A DNA stretch of 64,000 nt from assembly GCF_035581345.1 (NCBI RefSeq), contig NZ_CP141608.1, positions 4,060,501 to 4,124,500 on the forward strand, in the 5' to 3' direction. Numbering within the stretch: position 1 is the first letter of the stretch; each line of letters opens with the position of its first letter. Shown piece after piece: positions 33,051-42,160 of this stretch. The notes under the pieces were generated by a model. It ran no database searches and was not told the origin of the DNA. It saw only the letters and a program-made list of their open reading frames with translations. This DNA is from Pseudomonas sp. JQ170C (GTDB taxonomy: Bacteria; Pseudomonadota; Gammaproteobacteria; Pseudomonadales; Pseudomonadaceae). The position numbers and the translations under genes were made by a program.

Positions 33051-34529
33051 ATGGGTGCCTGGCTTAGCAATATCTCCCTGAAGTACAAGTTCTGGGCCGT
33101 CAACGCGGTGGCCTTTGTCACAACGCTGTTCCTGGTGCTCTACGCCGTGCACCTGGAGCAACAGGCCCGGGCACAGGACGCCCAGGACAAGGCCCAGGCC
33201 CAGGCGCAATTGCTCGCCGCCTGGCCTGCCGGGCAGGCCCTGCCGCACAACCGCCTGTGGCTGCAATACGCCCCCGGCACAGCGCCAGGTTTTGACGGTG
33301 AACAGCTCAAGCCCCTGGCCAACGCCCAGGGCTGGGTGCAACTGCATGGCCTGGCGCTGACCGGCACCAACCCGCTCAGCGGTGCCCAGGTGATCAGCCG
33401 CGACGGTCAGCAGATCGCCGTGCTCGCCCCCTCCCCCAGCCTGCTCCAGGTGTTTACCGACCGTTTCACCAACTACGCCGTCTGCGTGCTGATCCTGATG
33501 CTGGCGATGCTCTGCGCCTCGCAGTTGCTGATCCGCTTCCTGCTCAGCCAGCTCAACACCCTCAAGGACGTGATGTTGCACGTTGAAAAAACCGGCGATC
33601 TTTCGGCCCGGGTGCCGTTGTCGTGCGGCGATGAAGTCGGCCAGATGGCCAGCGCCTTCAACGCCATGCAGACCACGTATCACCGGGTGGTCAACACCGT
33701 GGCCCGCACCGCCGCGCAACTGGACTCCGGTGCCGCGCGCCTGGCCGCCAGCATGAATGACGTGCGCCACGGCATGCTCGGCCAGCAAAGCGAGACCGAC
33801 CAGGCCGCCACCGCCATCAACGAGATGTCGGCCACCGTCTACCACATCGCCCAGCACGCCGGTGCCACCCGCGACTTGTCGCAGACCGCCGACACGCTGG
33901 CAGGCAGTGGCCAGGAAGTGGTCAGCCGGGTGCAGACCTCGATTGCCGGTCTTTCCAGCGGTGTGCAGCAAACGGCCGAGATGATTCGCCAACTGGCCGA
34001 AGACAGCCAGAAGATCAATGGTGTGGTCGGGGTGATTCACAGCATCGCCGAGCAGACCAACCTGCTGGCGCTCAACGCCGCCATCGAGGCGGCCCGTGCC
34101 GGCGACCTGGGCCGTGGCTTTGCGGTGGTGGCCGATGAGGTACGCAACCTTGCCAAGCGCGTACAGGCCTCCACCGACGAGATCACCACCATGGTCTCGG
34201 CGCTGCAGGCCGGTACCCGCGATGCCGTGGACTTCATGCAGGAGAGCTCGTTCAAGGCCGACGACTGCGTCCAGCAGGCCCAGGAAGCCGGTATCGCCCT
34301 GGCCGAGATCACCAGCGCCGTGGCGCAGATGCGCGAGAGCAACACCCAGATTGCCGTGGCCGCCGAGCAGCAGAGCCAGGTGGCCGAAGAAATGAATCGT
34401 GCGGTGGTGAGCATTCGCGACGTCACCGAAGAGACCGTGCAGCAGACCGTCGACTCGGCCACCACCAGTAGCGAATTGGCCACCCTGGCCGGTGAATTGA
34501 GCAAGGCCATCGGCCAACTCAAGCTATAA
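33051..34529 (+). CDS. Methyl-accepting chemotaxis protein with a small periplasmic domain
   Basis: A 492-aa receptor: TM1 (about 12-33), a periplasmic loop of about 105 residues (34-138), TM2 (about 139-160), HAMP (about 161-213) and a long signalling domain. The conserved hairpin tip is [18 protein letters not shown] with [17 protein letters not shown]. The loop is shorter than 4HB or dCache domains and contains no motif I recognise. The start MGAWLSNIS at 33051 is preferred over one 13 codons upstream. Confidence 0.92.
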   Translation: MGAWLSNISLKYKFWAVNAVAFVTTLFLVLYAVHLEQQARAQDAQDKAQAQAQLLAAWPAGQALPHNRLWLQYAPGTAPGFDGEQLKPLANAQGWVQLHGLALTGTNPLSGAQVISRDGQQIAVLAPSPSLLQVFTDRFTNYAVCVLILMLAMLCASQLLIRFLLSQLNTLKDVMLHVEKTGDLSARVPLSCGDEVGQMASAFNAMQTTYHRVVNTVARTAAQLDSGAARLAASMNDVRHGMLGQQSETDQAATAINEMSATVYHIAQHAGATRDLSQTADTLAGSGQEVVSRVQTSIAGLSSGVQQTAEMIRQLAEDSQKINGVVGVIHSIAEQTNLLALNAAIEAARAGDLGRGFAVVADEVRNLAKRVQASTDEITTMVSALQAGTRDAVDFMQESSFKADDCVQQAQEAGIALAEITSAVAQMRESNTQIAVAAEQQSQVAEEMNRAVVSIRDVTEETVQQTVDSATTSSELATLAGELSKAIGQLKL

Positions 34530-34550
34530 GGCCGATAGCTGCCGCTCATT

Positions 34551-34568
34551 GGCCCCCTGTCGGGGGCC
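34551..34568 (+). terminator. Hairpin after the chemoreceptor gene
   Basis: GGCCCCC and GGGGGCC form a 7-bp stem with a short loop, 21 bp after the stop. No strong T run follows. Confidence 0.6.
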
Positions 34569-34604
34569 GCACTATTCTTCAGACAGAACCCTGAGGAATT
34601 GCTC

Positions 34605-34967
34605 ATGAACAAACGCTTGCCCAACTTGCCCGCCTGGCAATGGCGCGGCTACCACCACAATCACCGCAACCCGACCAACCTGGTGTTGCACCTGATTGCC
34701 GTGCCGCTGTTCATCCTCGGTGTACTGCTGGTGCTGTCGGGGCTGTTCTCACTGGACCTGGGACAACTGGCCGTCGGCATCATCGCCCTGATCGCAGGCC
34801 TTGGCCTGCAGCGCCAGGGCCATCGCCTTGAGGCCGAGCAACCCGAACCCTTCAGCGACCGCAAAGACGCCATCGGCCGCCTGCTGGTGGAACAGTTCGT
34901 CACCTTTCCGCGCTTTGTCTTGAGTGGCGCCTGGTGGCGCGCCTGGCGTAACCGCCATCGCCACTAA
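34605..34967 (+). CDS. Mpo1-like (DUF962-type) membrane protein
   Basis: A 120-aa protein with YHHNHRNPTNLVLHLIAVPLFILGVLLVLSG, the conserved H-x-H-x2-N-P-x-N-x3-H pattern of the Mpo1/YGL010W-like family (2-hydroxy fatty acid dioxygenase relatives), and two hydrophobic segments (about 25-50 and 52-70). The catalytic role in bacteria is uncertain. The ATG at 34605 has GAGGA upstream. It ends overlapping the convergent thioesterase stop by 4 bp. Confidence 0.72.
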   Translation: MNKRLPNLPAWQWRGYHHNHRNPTNLVLHLIAVPLFILGVLLVLSGLFSLDLGQLAVGIIALIAGLGLQRQGHRLEAEQPEPFSDRKDAIGRLLVEQFVTFPRFVLSGAWWRAWRNRHRH

Positions 34968-35764
34968 GCGAAGACAGTCACCGTCTGGCGACTGATCGCC
35001 AGCAACTCACCCGAAGCCGTCCACAGGGCGGCTGCCGCGTGGCCGTAACCGTCACGGGCATGCTCGGTCTGCGCACAGTATTTGAACCAATCGTGCGTGG
35101 TGAGGCTTGGCACCGGCTGAATGAACTCGATGGTCCAGGTCAGGGTACTTCCTGCCGCCGGCCTGTTCAGGTGCGAGAGCAAGGTCGGCGGCCAGGCATC
35201 GGTCAGCGCCAGCAGGTGCGCTTCGCTCAAGGTTTCGTCACCACCCTCATCACGCAGCCGGACCCAACCGCCCATATTGCGCGACGGGGTGTTGCTGAAC
35301 GGAATCCCGCCAATGGCCCAGCGCAGCGACACATGGCGCATGAACTCTGGCGTCACGCCTTTGATATAGGGGAGCTCGGTGGCGGACTCCTCCAGGCTTT
35401 TCATTTCAATTGCCGGCAACGCTGGCACGTTGACAACCGAGTCACGCCCGCCGCCGAAACTGCCTTGCATCAAGGTCACCACCTGACCGTTCTGCACCGC
35501 CCGGCCCAGCAGTGAACTGACTGCCTTGCCTTCGCGCAGCAACTCCACTTCAAAGCTGATCGGCACCTCGGGTTCGGCCGGGCCGACAAAGGTGATGGCC
35601 AGGGAACGCACCGGACGACCGGGCGAGGTCTTGGTGAGCATGGTTTCATACAGCAGAGCAGCCATCAGGCCACCAAAACAGGCGCGCCCTTGCGCCCAAC
35701 TGGCAGGAATGGTGACCGCCTGGGGGTGCAGGCGGACCGCCTTGAGCAATTGCGAGAGATTCAT
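34964..35764 (-). CDS. Acyl-CoA thioesterase family (TesB-like double hotdog)
   Basis: A 266-aa protein with two hotdog-like halves: RACFGGLMAALLYETMLTKT...RPVRSLAITFVGPAEP in the first and LALTDAWPPTLLSHLN...LTWTIEFIQP in the second. This is the layout of the TesB-related thioesterase family. The catalytic Asp is probably in LTDAWPP. Substrate unknown. Confidence 0.85.
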   Translation of the reverse strand: MNLSQLLKAVRLHPQAVTIPASWAQGRACFGGLMAALLYETMLTKTSPGRPVRSLAITFVGPAEPEVPISFEVELLREGKAVSSLLGRAVQNGQVVTLMQGSFGGGRDSVVNVPALPAIEMKSLEESATELPYIKGVTPEFMRHVSLRWAIGGIPFSNTPSRNMGGWVRLRDEGGDETLSEAHLLALTDAWPPTLLSHLNRPAAGSTLTWTIEFIQPVPSLTTHDWFKYCAQTEHARDGYGHAAAALWTASGELLAISRQTVTVFA

Positions 35765-35845
35765 GCCGTACTCATCCGTGGGAAAAGTCCGATCTTAACC
35801 AGCGAAAACTCCTGCGACAGCCCGCATTTCGGCCATATCAGCGGC

Positions 35846-36613
35846 TTATCGTTGCGCCAGCGCCTTCTGCAGGCGTTCCAGGGTCACATCGGCACGTTGT
35901 TCGGCGATGAGCCATTGCGCTTTCCAATGCTCAACGCACGGTGCCAGGTCGGGCTGCTGTTCGGCTTGCAGCAGCCACTGATGCAAATCGTGCCAATCGC
36001 CCAGATCACCTTGCGCGCGTTTCAGCCCCCGTTGCAGGCGCTTCCCGGCGTGCTCCAACTGCGGGTAGGCATCGGCGCCGTAGCGCACGCGCTTAATCAA
36101 CAGGCGCAGTCGATGACGGTCATGGGCGGGGTCGTCGAGGGCTTCGCGCAGCTGCATCCACTGCTTTTCCAGGCGCTTGTCGATGCGTTGGTGCAACTTG
36201 CGGATCAGGCCTTCGCGCTGGGCTGCACGCAGGAAGATCGGAAAGGCATCGACAATCGCCAGCAACCGCTCAAGCTGCGCACTCTCGGCAACGCTGGCGA
36301 AGGTTTCCCGCCGGCCGGCCAGGCGCTGGCGCGCGGCGTCGAACCGCTCGCGTTCAAGCAACTGCGCTGCCAGCACTTCACGGTCGCGTAACGGCGTCGT
36401 CAGCTCCCCCAGCGCCTTGGCCGCGCCTTCAAGCTGCTCGACCCCGGGCAACTCGCGTAGCGGCCGCAACAGGCTGCGCAATCGCCGGGTGGTGGTGCGC
36501 AGGTCATGCAACGCCTCGCTGTCGGTGTCCGCAGCAAGGCGGGCCTGGCAACCGAGCAGGCGAACCTGCAGGGCCAGTACCTGGGCAATCACATGGTCGA
36601 GCATGGCCGACAT
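35846..36613 (-). CDS. CHAD-domain protein
   Basis: A 255-aa protein with LHDLRTTTRRLRSLLRPLRELPG (about residues 36-58), the conserved histidine and arginine-rich helix of CHAD domains, which bind inorganic polyphosphate. A second basic helical region (RLRLLIKRVRYGADAYPQLE) lies near 175-195. The start at 36611-36613 has GGAGAA 5 nt upstream. It probably marks polyphosphate; catalysis is not expected. Confidence 0.88.
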   Translation of the reverse strand: MSAMLDHVIAQVLALQVRLLGCQARLAADTDSEALHDLRTTTRRLRSLLRPLRELPGVEQLEGAAKALGELTTPLRDREVLAAQLLERERFDAARQRLAGRRETFASVAESAQLERLLAIVDAFPIFLRAAQREGLIRKLHQRIDKRLEKQWMQLREALDDPAHDRHRLRLLIKRVRYGADAYPQLEHAGKRLQRGLKRAQGDLGDWHDLHQWLLQAEQQPDLAPCVEHWKAQWLIAEQRADVTLERLQKALAQR

Positions 36614-36627
36614 GGTGTTCTCCTGTG

Positions 36628-36906
36628 TCAACGACCGGCGCGGGATTCACGAATGTAGAAGCGGGCCTTCTCGGCCTTCTTGCTGCAACCTTCAAAGGCC
36701 TCGAACTGCTGCTGGGTCTTGGCCCCGGTCAACAGCGACAACGCCTTGGAGTAACTGACGGTACCGGCAAACCCTTCGGCCTTGGCCAGGTCGAGTTCCT
36801 TCCAGGCCGAATCCAGCTGATTGGCGCAACTGTCGCGGTAGGCGGTTTTACCCGCACAACCGGTCAATACCAGGGCAATCAGGGGCAGGCAGATCCAGGC
36901 TTTCAT
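36628..36906 (-). CDS. Small lipoprotein
   Basis: A 92-aa protein with a signal peptide and lipobox (MKAWICLPLIALVLTGCAGK, Cys17). The mature part is helical and contains cysteines at DSCANQ and EGCSKK. GAGG precedes the ATG at 36904-36906 at about 8 nt. It lies 14 bp upstream of the CHAD gene in the same direction, so the two probably share a transcript. Function unknown. Confidence 0.8.
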   Translation of the reverse strand: MKAWICLPLIALVLTGCAGKTAYRDSCANQLDSAWKELDLAKAEGFAGTVSYSKALSLLTGAKTQQQFEAFEGCSKKAEKARFYIRESRAGR

Positions 36907-37061
36907 CAGTGATACCTCAAAAGAAATGTTCAAGTGGCGAGTTCGACGGCTACAAAGAAGAAAAGTGCCCGGCAAGCGTAGCGCAGCGCGTATGACGATT
37001 GAAGCACAGACACGAATGGGCGCATTGTTAGCCCAACGATAACGCACAGGCGGGGGGCATC

Positions 37062-38102
37062 ATGGGCAAACGCGTTGCATTGGTGCTGGGCTCGGGTGGA
37101 GCACGCGGGTACGCGCACATCGGCGTAATCGAGGAACTTGAACGGCGCGGCTATGACATTGCCTGCGTGGCCGGCTGCTCCATGGGCGCGGTGATTGGCG
37201 GCATCTACGCCGCCGGCAAGCTTGAGGAGTACCGCAACTGGATCGAGAGCCTGGATTACCTGGACGTATTGCGCCTGGTCGATGTGAGCTTTCGCCTGGG
37301 CGCCATCCGTGGTGAAAAAGTCTTCGGCCAGATCCGCAAGATCGTTGGCGAAATCAACATCGAGGAGCTGCGCATCCCCTACACCGCGGTGGCGGCCGAC
37401 CTCACCAACCAGCAGGAAATCTGGTTCCAGGAAGGCTGCCTGCACCAGGCCATGCGCGCCTCGGCGGCGATACCCAGCCTGTTCACCCCGGTGGTGCAAG
37501 ACAATCGCATGCTGGTCGATGGCGGCATCCTCAACCCCTTGCCGATCATTCCGGTGGTGTCCAGCCACTGTGACCTGATCATTGCCGTGAACCTCAACTC
37601 CACCAACCAGAAACACTACCAACTGCCGGTGATCGAACGCCCGGCGGCCTTCAAGCTGCGCTTTGACAACCTGATCAACTCCCTCGGTTCGCACCTGCCG
37701 TTCCGGCGCAAACAGGCCGAGCAACTGATGCGCATCGAACAAGGCCTCGCGACCGAAGCTGCGCAGATCCCCAACCCCTGGCTCAGCGATGCGGCCGACC
37801 CCGAGGCCCAGCAGCCCGCTGCCGCCCCCGAGACCGAAGGCGCACCGAAATCGGCGAGCGGCTCGTTCATCATCGACAACGTCGGCCCCGCTTCATTGCT
37901 GGATCTGATCAACCAGAGTTTCGAGGTGATGCAAACGTCGCTGGCCCAGTACAAGATCGCCGGCTACCCGCCGGACGTACTGATCAACGTGCCCAAGCGG
38001 GTGTGCCGGTTCTTCGAGTTCTACAAGGCGCCGGAGCTGATCGCCCTTGGACGGGAGATAGCGCGCGATACCATGGACAACTACGAAGCGGAGCGGCGCT
38101 GA
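37062..38102 (+). CDS. Patatin-like phospholipase family protein (RssA-like)
   Basis: A 346-aa lipid hydrolase candidate. It has LVLGSGGARGYAHIGVIEELE (oxyanion GGARG), the nucleophile elbow GCSMG (serine near 45) and the dyad aspartate in VDGGILNPLP. A Pro/Ala-rich linker lies at about 245-275. The 155-bp gap to the divergent lipoprotein gene should hold both promoters. Relatives of this family are cytosolic acyl hydrolases. Confidence 0.9.
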   Translation: MGKRVALVLGSGGARGYAHIGVIEELERRGYDIACVAGCSMGAVIGGIYAAGKLEEYRNWIESLDYLDVLRLVDVSFRLGAIRGEKVFGQIRKIVGEINIEELRIPYTAVAADLTNQQEIWFQEGCLHQAMRASAAIPSLFTPVVQDNRMLVDGGILNPLPIIPVVSSHCDLIIAVNLNSTNQKHYQLPVIERPAAFKLRFDNLINSLGSHLPFRRKQAEQLMRIEQGLATEAAQIPNPWLSDAADPEAQQPAAAPETEGAPKSASGSFIIDNVGPASLLDLINQSFEVMQTSLAQYKIAGYPPDVLINVPKRVCRFFEFYKAPELIALGREIARDTMDNYEAERR

Positions 38103-38103
38103 C

Positions 38104-38205
38104 CGTAGCCGCTGCCGCCAGGCTGCGATCGGCCGCAAAGCGGTCGTAGACGCCACAAGGCGACTGCTGCGCAGTCGATCGCAGCCTGGCGGCAGCGGCT
38201 ACGGT
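38104..38205. repeat. Long inverted repeat, perfect 29-bp arms
   Basis: The arms are at 38104-38132 and 38177-38205, with a 44-bp centre that has its own weaker inverted pairing (GACTGCTGCGCAGTC near 38163-38177). The sequence family (arm starting CCGTAGCCGCTGCCGCC) differs from the REP core and recurs in degenerate form at 62873-62971. It lies between convergent patatin and kdpE genes and may end transcription from both sides. Confidence 0.88.
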
Positions 38206-38218
38206 GTGGGTGTATGAC

Positions 38219-38917
38219 TCACCCCACCTCTGGCCCCACCAACCGATACCCCACCCCCGGTTCGGTGATGATGAATCGCGGCGCCGTCGGATCATCCCCC
38301 AGTTTCTGCCGCACATGCGCCACCACAATGCGCAGGTAGTGGCTGTCATCGACGTGGGTCGGCCCCCAGATATCCTTGAGCAGTTGCTGCTGGGTAATCA
38401 CCCGGCCCGGGTGCGTGGCCAGTTGCGCCAGCAGAGCGTACTCCTTGCGGGTCAGGGCAATTTCAACGCCCTCGAGGGTGACTTTGCGAAAGGCCAGGTC
38501 CACCGTCAACGGCCCAAAACTCGGCGCTGCCTGCGCCGTTGTGCCTTGCGGCACCTGACGCAGCAACGCCCGCACCCGCGCCAGGAATTCCTGGATGCCG
38601 AACGGCTTGGTCACGTAGTCGTTGGCACCGTTGTCCAGCGCCTCGACCTTCTGGATTTCACTGGCCCGCACCGACAGCACCAGCACGGGCACCGCACTCC
38701 ACTCGCGCAGTTCGCGCAGCACCTGCTGGCCGTCCATGTCCGGCAGGCCAAGGTCGAGCACCACAAGGTCCGGCCGATTCAGCGCCGCCTGGGACAGACC
38801 CTCGGCACCGGTCGCCGCCTCCAGCACCTTGTAGCCCTGGGAACTCAGGCTGATGCGCAGGAACTTGCGGATCTGGGGTTCATCGTCAATGACCAGCAGG
38901 GTAGCGATCTGGCTCAT
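38219..38917 (-). CDS. kdpE: KdpE, OmpR-family response regulator
   Basis: A 232-aa response regulator. The receiver domain has the acidic pair near residue 12 (IDDE), the phospho-acceptor in LVVLDLGLPDMDG (about residue 53) and the conserved lysine in YVTKPF. A C-terminal OmpR winged helix follows (about 125-230). It activates kdpFABC. The ATG at 38915-38917 overlaps kdpD by 4 bp. Confidence 0.96.
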   Translation of the reverse strand: MSQIATLLVIDDEPQIRKFLRISLSSQGYKVLEAATGAEGLSQAALNRPDLVVLDLGLPDMDGQQVLRELREWSAVPVLVLSVRASEIQKVEALDNGANDYVTKPFGIQEFLARVRALLRQVPQGTTAQAAPSFGPLTVDLAFRKVTLEGVEIALTRKEYALLAQLATHPGRVITQQQLLKDIWGPTHVDDSHYLRIVVAHVRQKLGDDPTAPRFIITEPGVGYRLVGPEVG

Positions 38918-41574
38918 GGGGCTTCGCTTTCAGGCTCGGGCTGGGTGGGAAGCGGCAAGCATAATGTGATGCAGGTGCCACGGCCATCGATACCCTCATC
39001 GACCCGAATATGCCCGCCGTGGGCACCGATCATGCCCTGGCAGATAGCCAGGCCGAGCCCGGTGCCCTGCCCGCCCCGGTCGCCACGGGCGGCGGTGTAG
39101 AACATGTCGAAAATCCTCTCCCGGTCCGCCACTGGAATGCCCGGCCCTTCATCGCTGACCGCAAACTGCAGTTGCTCATCAACGGCACTCACCTGCAATG
39201 TCAGGCGGCCATTGGCCGGTGAAAAGCGCGCGGCGTTCTCCAGTACATTTACCAGTGCCTGCTCGATCAAGGCCGCATGGACGAACAACAGCGGCAAGCC
39301 CTCCGGCACTTCGGTGCTCAACTGCAACGGCGCCAGTACCACCCGCAGGCGATTGAGCGCGCTGCCGACGATATCGGTCGGCGCCACCCAGTCACGGGCC
39401 AGTTTCAGCCCGCCGTGCCCCAGGCGGGTCATGTCCAGCAGGTTCTGGATGTAGCGGTCCAGGCGCTCGGCTTCGTCGCGGGTGCCTTCAAGCAGTTCCT
39501 TGCGGTCGGCCTGGGGGATCGCGTCGCCGAGGGCCAGCAGGCTGTCGATGCTGCCGCGCATGGCCGTCAGCGGTGTGCGCAGGTCATGGGACACCGACGC
39601 CAGCAAGGCGCTGCGCAGTTGCTCGGTTTCGCCATGCAAGCGCGCCGCCTCCAGTTGCTCGGCCAGGCGCGCCCGGGCCAGTGCCTGGGCCAGCGGCTGG
39701 CTCAAGGCCTTGAGCAAACGCCGACGTTGGGGCGTCAGGTTCTGGCCCTGTCGTGGCCGGACACCCAGCAGCGCCAGCGGCGATTCATCCACCGACAGCG
39801 GCCACCACCACCAGCGGCCGTTGGGCAACGTATCGCTGCCCAGCCCCGCCGCCTGATCGTGCTGCCAGGCCCAATCGGCGGCGGCGCGCTCATTGTCGCT
39901 GAACTGCGGGCTGTCGCCGCTGGCCACCTGCAAGCGGCCGTCGGCACTGCGCTCAAGCAGGCAGACCTTGAAGTCATGCCAACCATCGAGGTGCTGCCCG
40001 GCAGCATTGAACACCGCCTGGCGGTCGGTGGCGGCCGTGAGTTTGCGCGACAGCTCCAGCAGTTGGTTGGTCTGTTCCTGGGTTTCGCGCAGGGCCTGCA
40101 ATTGCCGGCGCTGGCGGGCCGCCAGGTTGCCGGTGAGTGCTGCCATGAGCAAGAAGAACAGCGAGGTCAGCACGTCTTCTTCACGCTGGATGCTGAAGGA
40201 GAAATTCGGCGGGATGAACAAGAAGTCATAGGCCAGGAACGACATCACCGCACAGGCCAACGCCGGCCCCAGGCTGCTGCGCACCGCGACCAGCAGCACC
40301 GCGGCAAGAAACACCAGGGAGATGTTCGGCAGCGCCAGCACACTGGCCACCCCCCAGGCCAAGCCGGTTGCCAGCAGCGTGGCGACCAGGGCCAGCAGGT
40401 AATGGCGCCACACCCAGGCCTTTTTCGCGACGGCACTGGGCGGCTCGGGTTTGTCGTCACGGTCCAGTACGTTGATTTCCAGGCCATGGGCTTCGCGCAG
40501 CAGTCGCGTGGCCACACCGGCGCCGAACAAGCGTCGGCGCAGGCGATCGCGCGACTGCCCCACCAGCACCAGGTTGGCGCGCCGTTCCAGGGCATGCTGG
40601 ATCAGTGTTTTGGCCACTTCCCCGGCGCGCAGCAGCACCACTTCGCCGCCCAGGCGCTCGGCCAGCTGCTGGGCCGCTTGCAGGCGTTGGCGAGCGGTTT
40701 CGTCACGCAGTTTGCCGTTGTCGACATGCACCAGGCTCCAGGGCAGATGACGCCGCTGGGCCACCCGGCAGGCGTGGCGCACCAGGCGCTCGGCCTGGGC
40801 GTCGCCATCCACGCCGACGAGCAAGCGCCCGCGCAAGGCCGGCGCATCCTGGCCCAACTGGCGATAGCCGTGGGCAAGGTCGGCATCGACCTGGGCAGCG
40901 GCTGTCTGCATGGCCAGTTCGCGCAAGGCGGTGAGGTTGGTCTGGCTAAAGAACGCGTCGATGGCGGCACGCGCCTGTTCGGGCACGTAGACCTTGCCCT
41001 CGCGCAGGCGCTCGAGCAGTTCCCGTGGCGGCAGGTCGATCAGCACCAGCTCGAAGGCTTCCTGCAACACCCAGTCAGGCAGGGTTTCGCGCACCTGCAC
41101 GCCGGTGATGCCGCGCACCTGGTCATTGAGGCTTTCCAGGTGCTGGACGTTGACCGTGGTGTACACGTCGATGCCGGCAGCCAACAGCTCCTGCACGTCC
41201 TGCCAGCGTTTGGCGTGACGGCTGCCGGGGGCATTGCTGTGGGCCAGCTCATCGACCAGCGCCAGGTGCGGCGCGGCCTTGAGCAAGCCGTCGAGATCCA
41301 TTTCCTCAAGCTGAACGCCACGGTACTCCGAACGCACCAGCGGTTGCTGCGCCAGCCCCGCCAGCAAGGCTTCGGTCTCGGCCCGGCCGTGGGTCTCGAC
41401 CACCCCTGCCAGCACCTGAACACCCTGGCGCGACTGGGCATGGGCGGCCTGCAACATGGCGAAGGTCTTGCCGACGCCGGGCGCCGCCCCGAGGAACACT
41501 TTGAGTCGGCCGCGCCCCTCGCGCGGCAGTCCGGCCAACAACGCATCGGCGCGTTCGGAGTTGCTATCGCTCAC
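38914..41574 (-). CDS. kdpD: KdpD, potassium/turgor-sensing histidine kinase
   Basis: An 886-aa sensor. The cytoplasmic KdpD domain has Walker A GAAPGVGKT (about 30-38), followed by a universal stress-like domain (about 245-370). Four membrane helices lie at about 393-490, a GAF-like region at about 505-640, and then HisKA with SVSHDLRTPLTAM (phosphorylated His) and HATPase motifs (ENAARFSP, DEGPGIP, GTGLGLAI). The start is a GTG at 41572-41574 with AGGAAG upstream. It is translationally coupled to kdpE. Confidence 0.97.
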   Translation of the reverse strand: MSDSNSERADALLAGLPREGRGRLKVFLGAAPGVGKTFAMLQAAHAQSRQGVQVLAGVVETHGRAETEALLAGLAQQPLVRSEYRGVQLEEMDLDGLLKAAPHLALVDELAHSNAPGSRHAKRWQDVQELLAAGIDVYTTVNVQHLESLNDQVRGITGVQVRETLPDWVLQEAFELVLIDLPPRELLERLREGKVYVPEQARAAIDAFFSQTNLTALRELAMQTAAAQVDADLAHGYRQLGQDAPALRGRLLVGVDGDAQAERLVRHACRVAQRRHLPWSLVHVDNGKLRDETARQRLQAAQQLAERLGGEVVLLRAGEVAKTLIQHALERRANLVLVGQSRDRLRRRLFGAGVATRLLREAHGLEINVLDRDDKPEPPSAVAKKAWVWRHYLLALVATLLATGLAWGVASVLALPNISLVFLAAVLLVAVRSSLGPALACAVMSFLAYDFLFIPPNFSFSIQREEDVLTSLFFLLMAALTGNLAARQRRQLQALRETQEQTNQLLELSRKLTAATDRQAVFNAAGQHLDGWHDFKVCLLERSADGRLQVASGDSPQFSDNERAAADWAWQHDQAAGLGSDTLPNGRWWWWPLSVDESPLALLGVRPRQGQNLTPQRRRLLKALSQPLAQALARARLAEQLEAARLHGETEQLRSALLASVSHDLRTPLTAMRGSIDSLLALGDAIPQADRKELLEGTRDEAERLDRYIQNLLDMTRLGHGGLKLARDWVAPTDIVGSALNRLRVVLAPLQLSTEVPEGLPLLFVHAALIEQALVNVLENAARFSPANGRLTLQVSAVDEQLQFAVSDEGPGIPVADRERIFDMFYTAARGDRGGQGTGLGLAICQGMIGAHGGHIRVDEGIDGRGTCITLCLPLPTQPEPESEAP

Positions 41575-41583
41575 TGCTCTTCC

Positions 41584-42144
41584 TTATCTAGAAACCGGCG
41601 CGAGCCGCTCAAGGGCTGCGTTCAATGTCAGTACGTTGACCACCGGCGGACCGATCAATGGCTGCAGGGTGGACTGCTCCACCAGGGCTTGCAAGGCCTG
41701 CGTGGAAACCTGCCGCGCCGCCGCCACGCGCGGCAGCTGGTAAGCCACGGCGGCGGGCGACAAGTGCGGGTCCAGGCCGCTGCCGGAGGTGGTCAACAGG
41801 TCCAGCGGCACCGCCCCCTGCTGCTCGACATACAGCTGCGCGGCACGCTCGCCGATACGCTGGACCAGCGCCGGGTTGCTCGGTGCCAGGTTGCTGGCAC
41901 CGCTGGCCACGGTGGCGTAATCCGCCGCCGAAGGCCGCGGCTGGAACCAGGCATCGCCGGTGAACGCCTGGGCGATCAGGCGCGAGCCGCGCACCTGGCC
42001 CTGGTCATCGCGCAGCAGGCTGCCGTTGGCTTGTTCGGGGAAAGCCACCTGGGCCACCCCGGTGACCACCAGCGGGTACACCGCGCCGGTGATCAGGGTC
42101 ATCAACAGAATCAGGCTCGAGGCCGGACGAAGGTAAGCGGTCAT
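41584..42144 (-). CDS. kdpC: KdpC subunit of the K+-transporting ATPase
   Basis: A 186-aa subunit with one N-terminal membrane helix (about 7-30) and a periplasmic domain including [17 protein letters not shown] and [18 protein letters not shown]. It stabilises the ATP-bound KdpB complex. I chose the ATG at 42142-42144 because GGAG is 6 nt from it; the ATG two codons earlier directly abuts that site. Confidence 0.96.
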   Translation of the reverse strand: MTAYLRPASSLILLMTLITGAVYPLVVTGVAQVAFPEQANGSLLRDDQGQVRGSRLIAQAFTGDAWFQPRPSAADYATVASGASNLAPSNPALVQRIGERAAQLYVEQQGAVPLDLLTTSGSGLDPHLSPAAVAYQLPRVAAARQVSTQALQALVEQSTLQPLIGPPVVNVLTLNAALERLAPVSR

Positions 42145-42160
42145 GGTCATCTCCTTGGTA

